NCBI GenBank assembly: GCA_028293225.1
Contig: JAQGPE010000612.1
Location: forward strand, 1 to 6,472
Origin: Akkermansiaceae bacterium
GTDB taxonomy: Bacteria; Verrucomicrobiota; Verrucomicrobiia; Verrucomicrobiales; Akkermansiaceae
Direction of reading: 5' to 3'
DNA: 6,472 nucleotides
Of this stretch, positions 1 through 6,254 are shown one piece after another. The notes beneath the pieces were generated by a model. The model saw only the letters and a program-made list of their open reading frames with translations. It was not told the DNA's origin and did not search any database. Every line of letters begins with the position of its first letter. The first letter of the stretch is position 1. The translations under genes and the position numbers were made by a program.

Positions 1-300
1 AACCTGGTGGAATACGCCCTCGGCACCGACCCCAATCTCGCCACGCCCTCCCCCGCCGTCGCGGATCTGGAGTCCGTGGCCGACAGCCGCTACCTGCGTC
101 TCACCATCGCGAAAAGCCCCACCGCCACCGGCGTCACCCTGGCCGTGGAGGTCACCGGCACGCTGACCGATCCAGGCAGTTGGAGCACGTCCGGCACGAC
201 CACCGAGATCAACACCGCAACCACCCTGCAGGTCCGCGACAATACCCCGGTCGAATCCTCGCCGCAACGTTTCATCCGGCTGAAAGCCAGCCTGCCGTGA
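1..300 (+). CDS. C-terminal fragment of a secreted protein with an LVEY-type C-terminal module
   Basis: An open frame enters at the left edge and stops with TGA at 298-300, giving 99 residues of a longer protein; the true start is outside the window. The visible part opens with NLVEYALGTDP, followed by about 85 residues of alternating short hydrophobic strands rich in Thr, Ser and Val. That pattern fits a small beta-sandwich, and the chain ends in QRFIRLKASLP. The subtilase at 3575-5497 ends the same way: NLVEYLAGT, a strand-rich domain, then GFLRIRALVGP. The two tails therefore look homologous. I know this type of tail from large extracellular proteins of Verrucomicrobiota, where it sits after Asp-rich calcium-type loops. 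Its role in surface display or secretion is inference. The catalytic or binding part of the protein is not visible. The gene converges on the DoxX-like gene with only 6 bp between stop codons, so no terminator fits in the gap. Confidence 0.8.
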   Translation, partial: NLVEYALGTDPNLATPSPAVADLESVADSRYLRLTIAKSPTATGVTLAVEVTGTLTDPGSWSTSGTTTEINTATTLQVRDNTPVESSPQRFIRLKASLP

Positions 301-306
301 AGGGCT

Positions 307-714
307 TCACGCTGTCGTAGGATCCGCCGGAGAGACGCCCGGAGCAACAGAGCACCTCCTGCTTGCGGGCCTGAAATACCAGGACACCACCGTCAACAGC
401 AGCAGCAGCAACGAGGGCAGCATTTTATCCACGGAATCCCCCGCCGCCATCCGTGACAACGTCGCTCCCGACATGGCGAAGAAGAACCCGGCATAGGCCC
501 ATTCCTTCAGGAGAGGAAATCGAGGCGCGAGCACCGCCAAGACTCCGAGGATTTTCCAGACGCCCAGAATGGTCAGGAGATAGGCCGGATAGCCCAGATG
601 ATTCATCGCCTCCACTTCAGTCTGGGCCTTCGATAGCTGCACCACTCCGGTCGACACCATCCCCAGAGCCAGCCAGCCCGTGGAAATCCAATAGATGATT
701 TTATTTCTCTTCAT
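307..714 (-). CDS. DoxX-like four-helix membrane protein
   Basis: This 135-residue protein has four hydrophobic segments at about residues 6-26, 44-63, 70-88 and 99-115, as expected for the DoxX-like (DoxX_2) family. Family-typical blocks are HLGYPAYLL (39-47), LGVWKILG (50-57) and PLLKEWAYAGFFF (67-79). The start is taken at the ATG at 712-714; a GTG directly before it (715-717) could add one residue. No clear Shine-Dalgarno precedes it, and the gap to the upstream SRPBCC gene is under 10 bp, so translational coupling is likely. Members often sit beside ArsR and AHSA1-type genes, as here, but their biochemical role is poorly defined. After the last helix a polar, Arg/Pro/Ser-rich tail of about 20 residues (from R116) looks unconserved and may have arisen by read-through of an older stop. 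The 3' end nearly abuts the convergent gene at the left edge. Confidence 0.88.
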   Translation of the reverse strand: MKRNKIIYWISTGWLALGMVSTGVVQLSKAQTEVEAMNHLGYPAYLLTILGVWKILGVLAVLAPRFPLLKEWAYAGFFFAMSGATLSRMAAGDSVDKMLPSLLLLLLTVVSWYFRPASRRCSVAPGVSPADPTTA

Positions 715-723
715 CACGCTGGG

Positions 724-1188
724 TTATTTCAAGGCTTCGACGATGCGCTGCAGACGGTCATGCGCCATGTTCACACCCTGGGTCATGCCCATCTGCAACA
801 TCTGATCCCGGGCGGCGGCCGACCGGTAGATGACATGCATATTGAGCTTGCTGGTGCCCTCCGTGAGACCCTCGAATTCCAGAAACTCGAGCTGAACCCC
901 AAAGGGCGTGTTCTCCATTTCAAAGGTCCGCGTGATCTTCCGGTTCGGACTGAATTCATGGATGACTCCATTGAACCCGTATTTGTTTCCCTTGGGGTCG
1001 GTGGTTTCGAACTGCCAGCCGCCATGCTGCTTGTTTTCGAGCTTCAGCACTTTCGTCCCCATCCATTGCTCGACGATTTCGGGCTCTGCGTAGGCCTTGA
1101 AAAGCAGCTCCAGGGGCAGATCGAATTCTCTCGTGATGACGAGTTCCTGCCTGCCGTCCACCGCATCGATTTTTGTTTTCCGTTCCAT
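724..1188 (-). CDS. AHSA1/SRPBCC-domain protein
   Basis: The 154-residue product is a single START-like/SRPBCC domain of the AHSA1 (activator of Hsp90 ATPase homologue 1-like) family, at the usual length. Recognisable blocks are VITREFDLPLELLFKAY (17-33), the Trp of EQWMG (42), GGWQFETTDPKG (56-67), YGFNGVIHEFSPNRKITRTFE (70-90) and, near the C-terminus, the MGMTQGVNMAHDRL helix. The fold forms a deep hydrophobic pocket that in this superfamily binds lipids or other small hydrophobic molecules. No signal peptide or membrane segment is present, so it should be cytoplasmic. It lies between the repressor gene and the DoxX-like gene on the same strand with very short gaps, so the three are almost certainly co-transcribed. 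The ligand is unknown. The Hsp90-related family name does not imply a chaperone role here. Confidence 0.92.
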   Translation of the reverse strand: MERKTKIDAVDGRQELVITREFDLPLELLFKAYAEPEIVEQWMGTKVLKLENKQHGGWQFETTDPKGNKYGFNGVIHEFSPNRKITRTFEMENTPFGVQLEFLEFEGLTEGTSKLNMHVIYRSAAARDQMLQMGMTQGVNMAHDRLQRIVEALK

Positions 1189-1198
1189 ATCTCTCTAG
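1189..1198 (-). promoter_or_regulatory. Ribosome binding site overlapping the upstream stop codon
   Basis: On the minus strand the sequence just before the SRPBCC start reads GACTAGAGAGATATG. The TAG is the stop of the ArsR gene, and the purine run AGAGAG that begins within it can serve as a moderate Shine-Dalgarno a few bases before the ATG. Stop and ribosome site therefore overlap, which favours coupled translation of repressor and SRPBCC protein. It is the clearest ribosome site in the window; the ArsR, GH110 and subtilase starts have none I can recognise. Confidence 0.45.
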
Positions 1199-1518
1199 TC
1201 TTTCGTTTGGTATTTTTTCATGACCTCTTCCAGCTTGTTGAATCGGTCATCCCACAGCTTTCGGAAGGGCTCGATGAAGTCGACCAGCTCTTTGATTTTC
1301 TCCGGGTTCAAGTGATAGTAGATCTCCCTGCCGTTCTGCTCCTGCTCCAGCAGATCGCACTCGATCAGGATCTGCAGGTGCTTCGAGACCGTCGGCCTGG
1401 CGGTGTCGAAGTTCGCAGCGATGGCCCCGGCAGTCATCGATTGTGAAGCGACCAACAGCAGGATCGCCCTTCTCGTCGGGTCGGCGATGGCCTGGAAAAT
1501 GTCCCGTCTCAGATTCAT
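1195..1518 (-). CDS. ArsR-family winged-helix transcriptional repressor
   Basis: This 107-residue protein has the ArsR/SmtB layout: [17 protein letters not shown] (7-23) in the first helices, a helix-turn-helix whose recognition helix is [12 protein letters not shown] (40-51), and a beta-wing containing GREIYYHL (63-70). Residues 73-107 form a charged helix that probably contributes to dimerisation. The metal-site motif of classical arsenic or cadmium sensors (ELCVCDL type) is absent; residues 53-56 read ECDL but C54 is the only Cys in the protein. This matches the non-metal subgroup that precedes AHSA1/SRPBCC genes. It is the first gene of a minus-strand operon with the SRPBCC and DoxX-like genes. 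The repeated palindromic sequence directly upstream suggests autoregulation; the inducer is unknown. No Shine-Dalgarno is evident before the ATG at 1516-1518, so its transcript may have a very short leader. Confidence 0.93.
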   Translation of the reverse strand: MNLRRDIFQAIADPTRRAILLLVASQSMTAGAIAANFDTARPTVSKHLQILIECDLLEQEQNGREIYYHLNPEKIKELVDFIEPFRKLWDDRFNKLEEVMKKYQTKD

Positions 1519-1520
1519 TC

Positions 1521-1567
1521 GTTATGTAGCTATTTGACGACACGTCTACATGTAGCCATTCGGCTAC
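1521..1567 (-). promoter_or_regulatory. Candidate ArsR operator: nested palindromes and repeated ATGTAGC heptamers
   Basis: Directly upstream of the ArsR start are several symmetric elements. CTACATGTAG at 1546-1555 is a perfect 10-bp palindrome. GTAGCC (1552-1557) and GGCTAC (1562-1567) form an inverted repeat with a 4-nt spacer. TAGCTA at 1527-1532 is a perfect hexamer palindrome. The heptamer ATGTAGC occurs twice on the plus strand, at 1524-1530 and 1550-1556, 26 bp apart. Such clusters of half-sites are what a dimeric winged-helix repressor binds. The position also places the site between the divergent operon and GH110 gene. I found no convincing -35/-10 pair on either strand. Symmetry is seen directly; the operator role is inferred. 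Confidence 0.55.
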
Positions 1568-1658
1568 GCAAATTCTTTCTTCGAGAAATTCACCTCGCAT
1601 AAAGCGGTCATTCTTCCGGCTTGCTGACCTTCCCCGGTCCCGTTGTCCTTCTTCCTCT

Positions 1659-3401
1659 ATGACGGACCCTCGCGACGCCCTGCGAACCTGCGCTTTCTTC
1701 TTTGCCTGCCTTCTCCCCGCGGCGGCCGGCACCGTCATCGACGTCACCACTTTCGGGGCCGTCGCGGATTCAGGGCAGGATGCCACCGAGGCCTTTCAGA
1801 AAGCGATCGCCGCCGCCGCCAGCGCGGAGAAACCGGTGATCCTGAACCTGCCCGCCGGCCGGTATGATCTCCACTCCACCCACGCGACCAGGCGCGCCTG
1901 CTACTATAGCAATGCAACCGAGAAAGACTCCGATGCGGTCCGGACCATCGCGCTCGATCTCTCCCATCTCGACCAGGTTACCATCCGCGGCAACGGCTCC
2001 GCGCTGCTGATGCACGGCGCCATGACCATGGTGGTCGCGGAGGAAAGCACCCGCCTGACCCTGACCGGCCTGTCATTCGATTTCGCACGGCCCTCCGTTT
2101 CGGAAATCACCGCCGTGGAGAAAGGCGACGGCTTCTGGATCGGCCAGGTTCATCCCTCCAGCACCTTCACCATCACCGGCGGCAACCGGATCCAGTGGAC
2201 CGGCGAGGACTGGCGGAGCTACGCCGACCAATGCCAGCCCTACGACCCGGAACGCAAGATCACCTGGCGCGGCAATGACCCGACCAGCTCCGCCAGCGCG
2301 ATCGAGGACCTCGGCCAGGGCCGCCTGAAATTCACCGTCCCGCCCGCCACGCTGGAAAACGCCCGTCCCGGCTGGACCTATCAGTTCCGCAACAGCGTGC
2401 GCGATGAAGCCGGCATGTGGTTCAGCCGTTGCAAGGACATCGCCATGTCCGACGTGAAAATCCACGCCATGCGCGGCTTCGGCGTGCTCTCGCAGTTCAC
2501 GGAAAATGTCAGCTTCGACCGCATCACCGTCGCCCCGCAGGAAGGCAGCGGCCGCACCGCCGTCAGCGCCGCCGACATCCTGCATTTCGTCGCCTGCCGC
2601 GGGAAGATCCACATTGCCGACTCCACCCTGACCTGCGCCCATGACGATGCGCTGAATGTCCACGGCGTGCACCTGAAAGTCGTCGCTGCCCCCGCACCGG
2701 ACCGCATCGTGGTCCGCTTCGGCCACTCCCAGACCTGGGGCTTTCAGGCCTACGTGCCCGGCGACGTGATCGAGTTCGTAAAACCCGGCACCCTGCTTCC
2801 TTTCGGCACCGCTACGGTGACCGCCGTAGAATTCCAGCCCGGCCAGCACGACCAGACGCTGACCCTCGACCGGGCGATCCCCGCTGGCGTGGCGATGAAC
2901 ACCGACGTGATCGAGAACCTGACCTGGACGCCTTCCCTCGAAGTGCTCCGCTGCAACGTCGGCCAGGTCCCGACCCGCGGCTTTCTCATCACCACCCGCC
3001 AGCCTGCCGTGGTCCGCGACTGCCGGTTCTTCCGCACCCGCATGCCCTGCATCCTGGTGGAAGACGATGCCGCCGGCTGGTTCGAGTCCGGCCCGGTGAA
3101 GGACCTGACTCTCACGGGAAACACCTTCTTCGAGTGCGGGATGACCCCCATCCAGTTCTCTCCACAGAACACCGCCCACGCCGGGGCCGTTCATTCCCAC
3201 ATCCGCATCCTCGACAACGACTTCACCCTCGCCGGGGACAAGGCCATGGACTTCAAATCGACCTCGGACATCCTGGTGAAGGGCAACCGTTTCCGAATGG
3301 AAAACGGCAAAACGCCAGCCGTCGAATCACTCGCCGAGACCAAGGATGTCGAGGGCCTGAAGTGGCAGGACAATGAGGTCATCCCGGGCGCCACGAAGTA
3401 G
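1659..3401 (+). CDS. GH110 family exo-alpha-1,3-galactosidase, exported
   Basis: The 580-residue protein starts with a probable Sec signal (Arg-containing n-region, hydrophobic residues 10-19, AAA before a likely cut near residue 23), so it should act outside the cytoplasm. IDVTTFGAVADSGQDATEAFQKAI (27-50) is the usual entry of pectate-lyase-like right-handed beta-helix enzymes. The central and late blocks are those of glycoside hydrolase family 110: AADILHF (304-310), HDDALNVHG (328-336), and CILVEDDAAGWFESGPVKDLTL with its acidic pair at 469-470. GH110 enzymes are inverting exo-galactosidases that remove terminal alpha-1,3-linked galactose, for example from blood-group-B-type glycans and, in a marine member, from carrageenan-derived sugars. 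From memory of that structure, D306 and the D329/D330 pair have the spacing of its catalytic acids. Length is normal for the family. The ATG at 1659 is the only reasonable start and lacks a Shine-Dalgarno. No transporter, sulfatase or other carbohydrate gene is adjacent, so the natural substrate is open. Confidence 0.88.
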   Translation: MTDPRDALRTCAFFFACLLPAAAGTVIDVTTFGAVADSGQDATEAFQKAIAAAASAEKPVILNLPAGRYDLHSTHATRRACYYSNATEKDSDAVRTIALDLSHLDQVTIRGNGSALLMHGAMTMVVAEESTRLTLTGLSFDFARPSVSEITAVEKGDGFWIGQVHPSSTFTITGGNRIQWTGEDWRSYADQCQPYDPERKITWRGNDPTSSASAIEDLGQGRLKFTVPPATLENARPGWTYQFRNSVRDEAGMWFSRCKDIAMSDVKIHAMRGFGVLSQFTENVSFDRITVAPQEGSGRTAVSAADILHFVACRGKIHIADSTLTCAHDDALNVHGVHLKVVAAPAPDRIVVRFGHSQTWGFQAYVPGDVIEFVKPGTLLPFGTATVTAVEFQPGQHDQTLTLDRAIPAGVAMNTDVIENLTWTPSLEVLRCNVGQVPTRGFLITTRQPAVVRDCRFFRTRMPCILVEDDAAGWFESGPVKDLTLTGNTFFECGMTPIQFSPQNTAHAGAVHSHIRILDNDFTLAGDKAMDFKSTSDILVKGNRFRMENGKTPAVESLAETKDVEGLKWQDNEVIPGATK

Positions 3402-3417
3402 TTCACAGGTCTGAGTC

Positions 3418-3554
3418 ATGCTTGCCAAGTGGCTGACACGTCCCGTGGCTGCTCGGAAAAGCTCACAGCCGCAGGCTGCACTTCATTGAATCAGCGGCTT
3501 GCAGCCATTAGCTCTTTAAGCAGCCACGGGACGTGTCAGCCACTTGGCAAGCAT
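3418..3554. repeat. Long inverted repeat with perfect 36-bp arms between convergent genes
   Basis: The left arm 3418-3453 (starting ATGCTTGCCAAG) is the exact reverse complement of 3519-3554 (ending CTTGGCAAGCAT). Inside, 3459-3480 and 3493-3514 pair imperfectly (14 of 22 positions), leaving a 12-nt apical loop at 3481-3492, so the whole 137 bp can fold into one long hairpin. It fills most of the 173-bp gap between the GH110 stop (3401) and the subtilase stop (3575). It could terminate both genes, but the arms are far longer than a normal terminator and there is no clear U-run. A non-autonomous palindromic or MITE-like element is the better guess. A TCAT on each edge (3416-3419 and 3554-3557) could be a target duplication, but it overlaps the arms and is short enough to be chance. 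Confidence 0.9.
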
Positions 3555-3574
3555 CATTCGCGGCGCTCCCTTGA

Positions 3575-5497
3575 TCAAGGCCCCACCAGCGCCCGGATCC
3601 GCAGAAACCCTCTCGCGCCACTCAACGGGATCCTCCCGAGCAACTGGCCCGGCGTACTGGCATCGGTCACGCCTACCGCCGTCCAGCTCCCCAGATTACT
3701 GGAAGTCTCCACCTGGAAGTGCGCGTCCGTCCTCGCCACCCGCGGCAGGCCGACCTGAAAAAATCCACCGCTCACCGAAGTCGTCGCCACCGGCAGGCTC
3801 CGGGCGTCATCGACCAGGGTCCCTGCCAGATACTCCACCAGATTCCCCGCGCCATCGCCGTCCGTATCATTCCCGGGCAGCTGCCGGAAGGCATAGGAAA
3901 TCGCACTCACCGCATTCAGCCGCCCGCCGGTGACGCAGATGCCATCGTAGGCGGGCTTCTTCACCACCGAGCTCAGCAGGCAGTTCTTGATCTGCGGCGC
4001 CTTCCACGCCGGGTTCACATACTTGATCGCCGCCGCCATCGCCGTGACAAAAGGCGTCGCCTGCGAGGTCCCGGTATAGAATGAGTAATCCGCCCCCAGG
4101 GCCGGCCCCAGGATTTCCCGCCCCGGAGCGAAGAGATCGACACTGGCCTTGCCGTAGTTCGAAGGCGTGAAATCACCGGACCAGCGGACGTCGGTGCGGT
4201 CATGGTTTCCCACGGCGATGATGTTCGCCTGACCGAAGCAGCTCGGGTAGTTCGGAGTGTCGTCGTTGTCCACTCCCTGGTTGCCGGCGCAGATCACCAG
4301 TACGATGCCCGCCGTATTACACCGGTCGATCTCAGCGCTCAGCGAGGCATTGAACGGGTAGTTCTGCAGCGACATGTTGAACACCGGCGCGCCGAGCTTG
4401 CGGGCGTAGCTGATCGCGGAAATCAGGTTCGAGGTCGTGCCGCTGTTGCTGGAGTTCAGGATCTTGCAGGGAATGATCTTCACCCCGCCGATGAGGCCGC
4501 TCACACCCACCGCATTGTCGCGGTTCGCGGTGATGATGCCGGTGACGTTCGAGCCATGGCCGAGATCATCCGTCGGGTCGTTGTCGCCGTTGACGAAATC
4601 CCAGCCCCGGACGTCATCGATCCTGCCGTTCGCGTCGTTGTCGATGCCATCCCCGCCCTTCTCGCCCGGGTTCGCCCAGGCGATGCCGAGCAGATCCGGA
4701 TGAGTGAAATTCAGCCCTGAGTCCAGCACCGCGATGTTCACCCCGGGGGCGGTCTTCATGATGTCCCAGAACTCCGGCGCATCCACATCGGCCCCTGCCA
4801 CCCCGCCCGACTGGCCGGTGTTGTGGAGGCCCCACTGCTGGCCGAAACGCGGGTCGTCCGGAACGCCGCTGCCGAAGCCCACGCCATCCGGTTCGGCCAG
4901 CTCCACCACCTCCGGCAGCCTCTTCAGCGCCTCGATCGCCTCCGCGGTGGCATCGAGCGTCGCAGCCGGCAGATGCACCGAAAACAACCCATCGCTGATC
5001 TCCGCCTTCACCTCCAGGCGCAGCGGCGCCAGCTTCGCCCGCAACGGCTCCAGACCGATCCCCGCCCGGGCATGGATGATGAGTTGGTCCGCAAGATACA
5101 TGTCCCGGGTCAGGCATTTCCAGCCGCCTCGCGCCGGATCGAATTCCCAATCCTCCACCACTTTCACCAGCCCGGGCTGCACCGGCGAACGCACCAGCCG
5201 CTCGCGCCGCCAGCGGCCCGCGGGCTCTTGCCGCGTCACCCGTGAATCCTCCACCCGCCCGGACGCCACCGCCCCCTCGACCGGGTGCGGCGACTTCGGC
5301 GAGTCCGCGGGAAAGGGCTCGGCAGGCAGCGTTCGGTCCGGCGCCACGCTCTTCGGGTCGATCGCTCCGCCGGTGGTTTGAGCCGCCGTCTTGGCATGCC
5401 GGTGAGTGTAGCCGTCGCTCTGCTCCTCCCGCCAATACAGCAGGGCCAGGAGCGCGAAGGCAGCTACCCAGAGGCCGCGCCGAACCCACCTATCCAT
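3575..5497 (-). CDS. Secreted S8 family subtilisin-like serine protease with C-terminal LVEY module
   Basis: The 640-residue protein has an Arg-rich start and a hydrophobic segment at about 8-22 (signal peptide or anchor; no clear cleavage site). A Pro-rich variable linker follows, then a probable inhibitory prodomain at about 136-203 (ADQLIIHARAG to VVELAEPDG). The S8 catalytic domain begins near DDPRFGQQWGLHNTGQ (214-229). Its triad is complete: Asp259 in AVLDSGLNFTHPDL, His314 in LGHGSNVTG and Ser478 in GTSQATPF, with oxyanion Asn406 in CAGNQG. The Asp/Asn-rich stretch 283-311 resembles a calcium-binding insertion. After the domain, DTDGDGAG (544-551) leads into NLVEY and a beta-rich domain of about 89 residues that resembles the tail of the gene at the left edge. 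The motifs around His and Ser differ slightly from the commonest HGTHVAG and GTSMAAP forms but keep the essential residues. The gene follows an AlkB-type gene after 52 bp. Substrate is unknown; I see no visible Shine-Dalgarno. Confidence 0.95.
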   Translation of the reverse strand: MDRWVRRGLWVAAFALLALLYWREEQSDGYTHRHAKTAAQTTGGAIDPKSVAPDRTLPAEPFPADSPKSPHPVEGAVASGRVEDSRVTRQEPAGRWRRERLVRSPVQPGLVKVVEDWEFDPARGGWKCLTRDMYLADQLIIHARAGIGLEPLRAKLAPLRLEVKAEISDGLFSVHLPAATLDATAEAIEALKRLPEVVELAEPDGVGFGSGVPDDPRFGQQWGLHNTGQSGGVAGADVDAPEFWDIMKTAPGVNIAVLDSGLNFTHPDLLGIAWANPGEKGGDGIDNDANGRIDDVRGWDFVNGDNDPTDDLGHGSNVTGIITANRDNAVGVSGLIGGVKIIPCKILNSSNSGTTSNLISAISYARKLGAPVFNMSLQNYPFNASLSAEIDRCNTAGIVLVICAGNQGVDNDDTPNYPSCFGQANIIAVGNHDRTDVRWSGDFTPSNYGKASVDLFAPGREILGPALGADYSFYTGTSQATPFVTAMAAAIKYVNPAWKAPQIKNCLLSSVVKKPAYDGICVTGGRLNAVSAISYAFRQLPGNDTDGDGAGNLVEYLAGTLVDDARSLPVATTSVSGGFFQVGLPRVARTDAHFQVETSSNLGSWTAVGVTDASTPGQLLGRIPLSGARGFLRIRALVGP

Positions 5498-5549
5498 GAT
5501 CTATGTTGGCAGGGCTCCGGATGGGAAAGCAAGGCCGGTGCGTGACCGG

Positions 5550-6170
5550 TTACGAGATTGTTTCTCCCGCCATGGTCCTGAAGGTCAGGTTGATCCGGGG
5601 CGTGGTGACCCTCTTCATCTTCGGCAGGCTGTGCAACCAGTGCCGCTGGGTGGCGCCTCTCATGACCAGCAGGCTGCCGCTTTCCAGCATGACTGACACG
5701 CCCAGGTCTTTCTCTTTATGGCGAAAGGCGAACTTCCGTGTCGCACCGAGACTCAGCGACGCGATCGCCGAATCCGCCACCAGCGACTTCTCGTCATCGC
5801 TGTGCCAGCCCATGCCCTCGCTGCCGTCGTGATAGAGATTCAGCAAGCAGGAGTTGAAGACCGCCCCGGCCAGCGACTCGGCCTTCGCCTTCAGCGTCCG
5901 CAGCTCCGGGGTCCATGGCAGCGCCTGCTTGGTCGTCCCGGAGTAGGTGTAGGAAAAGTCGCCATCCCCGAACCAGGCCACCTTGCGCGCCGTGATGATC
6001 CGCTTCCCGAACATCACCGCCTCGTCATTTTTCCACGGCAGGCCCCGCAGCAGCACCTGGTGGAAATGCTCCGCCGCCTCATGGGTCAGCACCCGGCCGA
6101 AATCATTCACCACCCCGTCGCAGGGCAGCAGGTTCACCGCCGGGTTCTGAGCGAACAAATCATCCATCAT
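5550..6170 (-). CDS. alkB: AlkB-type 2-oxoglutarate/Fe(II)-dependent dioxygenase
   Basis: The 206-residue protein carries the AlkB signature set: NLYHDGSEGMGWHSDDE with iron ligands His123 and Asp125, the distal ligand His180 in HWLHSLPK, and the 2-oxoglutarate-binding arginines Arg192 and Arg198 in PRINLTFR. The substrate-lid side shows MFGKRIITARKVAWFGD and YTYSG, as in the compact bacterial and ALKBH2/3-like members. Such enzymes repair 1-methyladenine- and 3-methylcytosine-type lesions in DNA or RNA by oxidative demethylation in the cytoplasm. There is no signal peptide, and the length is normal. Two consecutive ATGs (6168-6170 and 6165-6167) could be the start; AGG and GGCGGG lie just upstream on the minus strand. 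The subtilase follows after 52 bp on the same strand, so shared transcription is possible but functionally unexplained. Whether this is E. coli-type AlkB or a paralogue cannot be decided here, so the symbol is a family-level assignment. Confidence 0.92.
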   Translation of the reverse strand: MMDDLFAQNPAVNLLPCDGVVNDFGRVLTHEAAEHFHQVLLRGLPWKNDEAVMFGKRIITARKVAWFGDGDFSYTYSGTTKQALPWTPELRTLKAKAESLAGAVFNSCLLNLYHDGSEGMGWHSDDEKSLVADSAIASLSLGATRKFAFRHKEKDLGVSVMLESGSLLVMRGATQRHWLHSLPKMKRVTTPRINLTFRTMAGETIS

Positions 6171-6254
6171 CCCGCCAACCTAGCCGCGGATCACTCCCGG
6201 CGAAACCGGCATCCTGGAGAATAGATGAAAAGCCACGCGGATCAGCCCCTCGGC

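Noticed and set aside
760..1446. 228-residue plus-strand open frame opposite the SRPBCC and ArsR genes
   Set aside because: It spans two well-recognised minus-strand genes and their junction, and its translation matches no family I recognise.
1195..1518. Arsenic or metal sensing by the ArsR-type protein
   Set aside because: The Cys-rich metal motif is absent (C54 is the only Cys) and the operon has no arsenic resistance gene.
2073..3200. 375-residue open frame on the minus strand opposite the GH110 gene
   Set aside because: It is rich in Gly, Ala, His and Asp with no domain pattern, lies fully antisense to a gene with clear family motifs, and reflects GC-rich codon structure of that gene.
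3418..3554. First inverted repeat as an ordinary rho-independent terminator
   Set aside because: The arms are several times longer than normal, the spacer is 65 bp, and there is no T-run on either side. A termination effect is possible but is not the simplest description.
3569..3580. 12-bp palindrome CCTTGATCAAGG over the subtilase stop codon
   Set aside because: It is perfect but short and mostly coding; a chance palindrome is adequate, and there is no second copy nearby.
3429..3758. 109-residue plus-strand open frame starting inside the first inverted repeat
   Set aside because: It begins in the hairpin and runs antisense into the subtilase C-terminal module; no family pattern.
4704..5381. 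225-residue plus-strand open frame opposite the subtilase N-terminal half
   Set aside because: It is a Ser/Pro/Arg-rich antisense translation of a convincing protease gene.
4614..5489. 291-residue minus-strand open frame overlapping the subtilase in another frame
   Set aside because: It is a Gly/Ala/Arg-rich low-complexity translation sharing the strand with the subtilase, whose prodomain and catalytic Asp region occupy the same bases.
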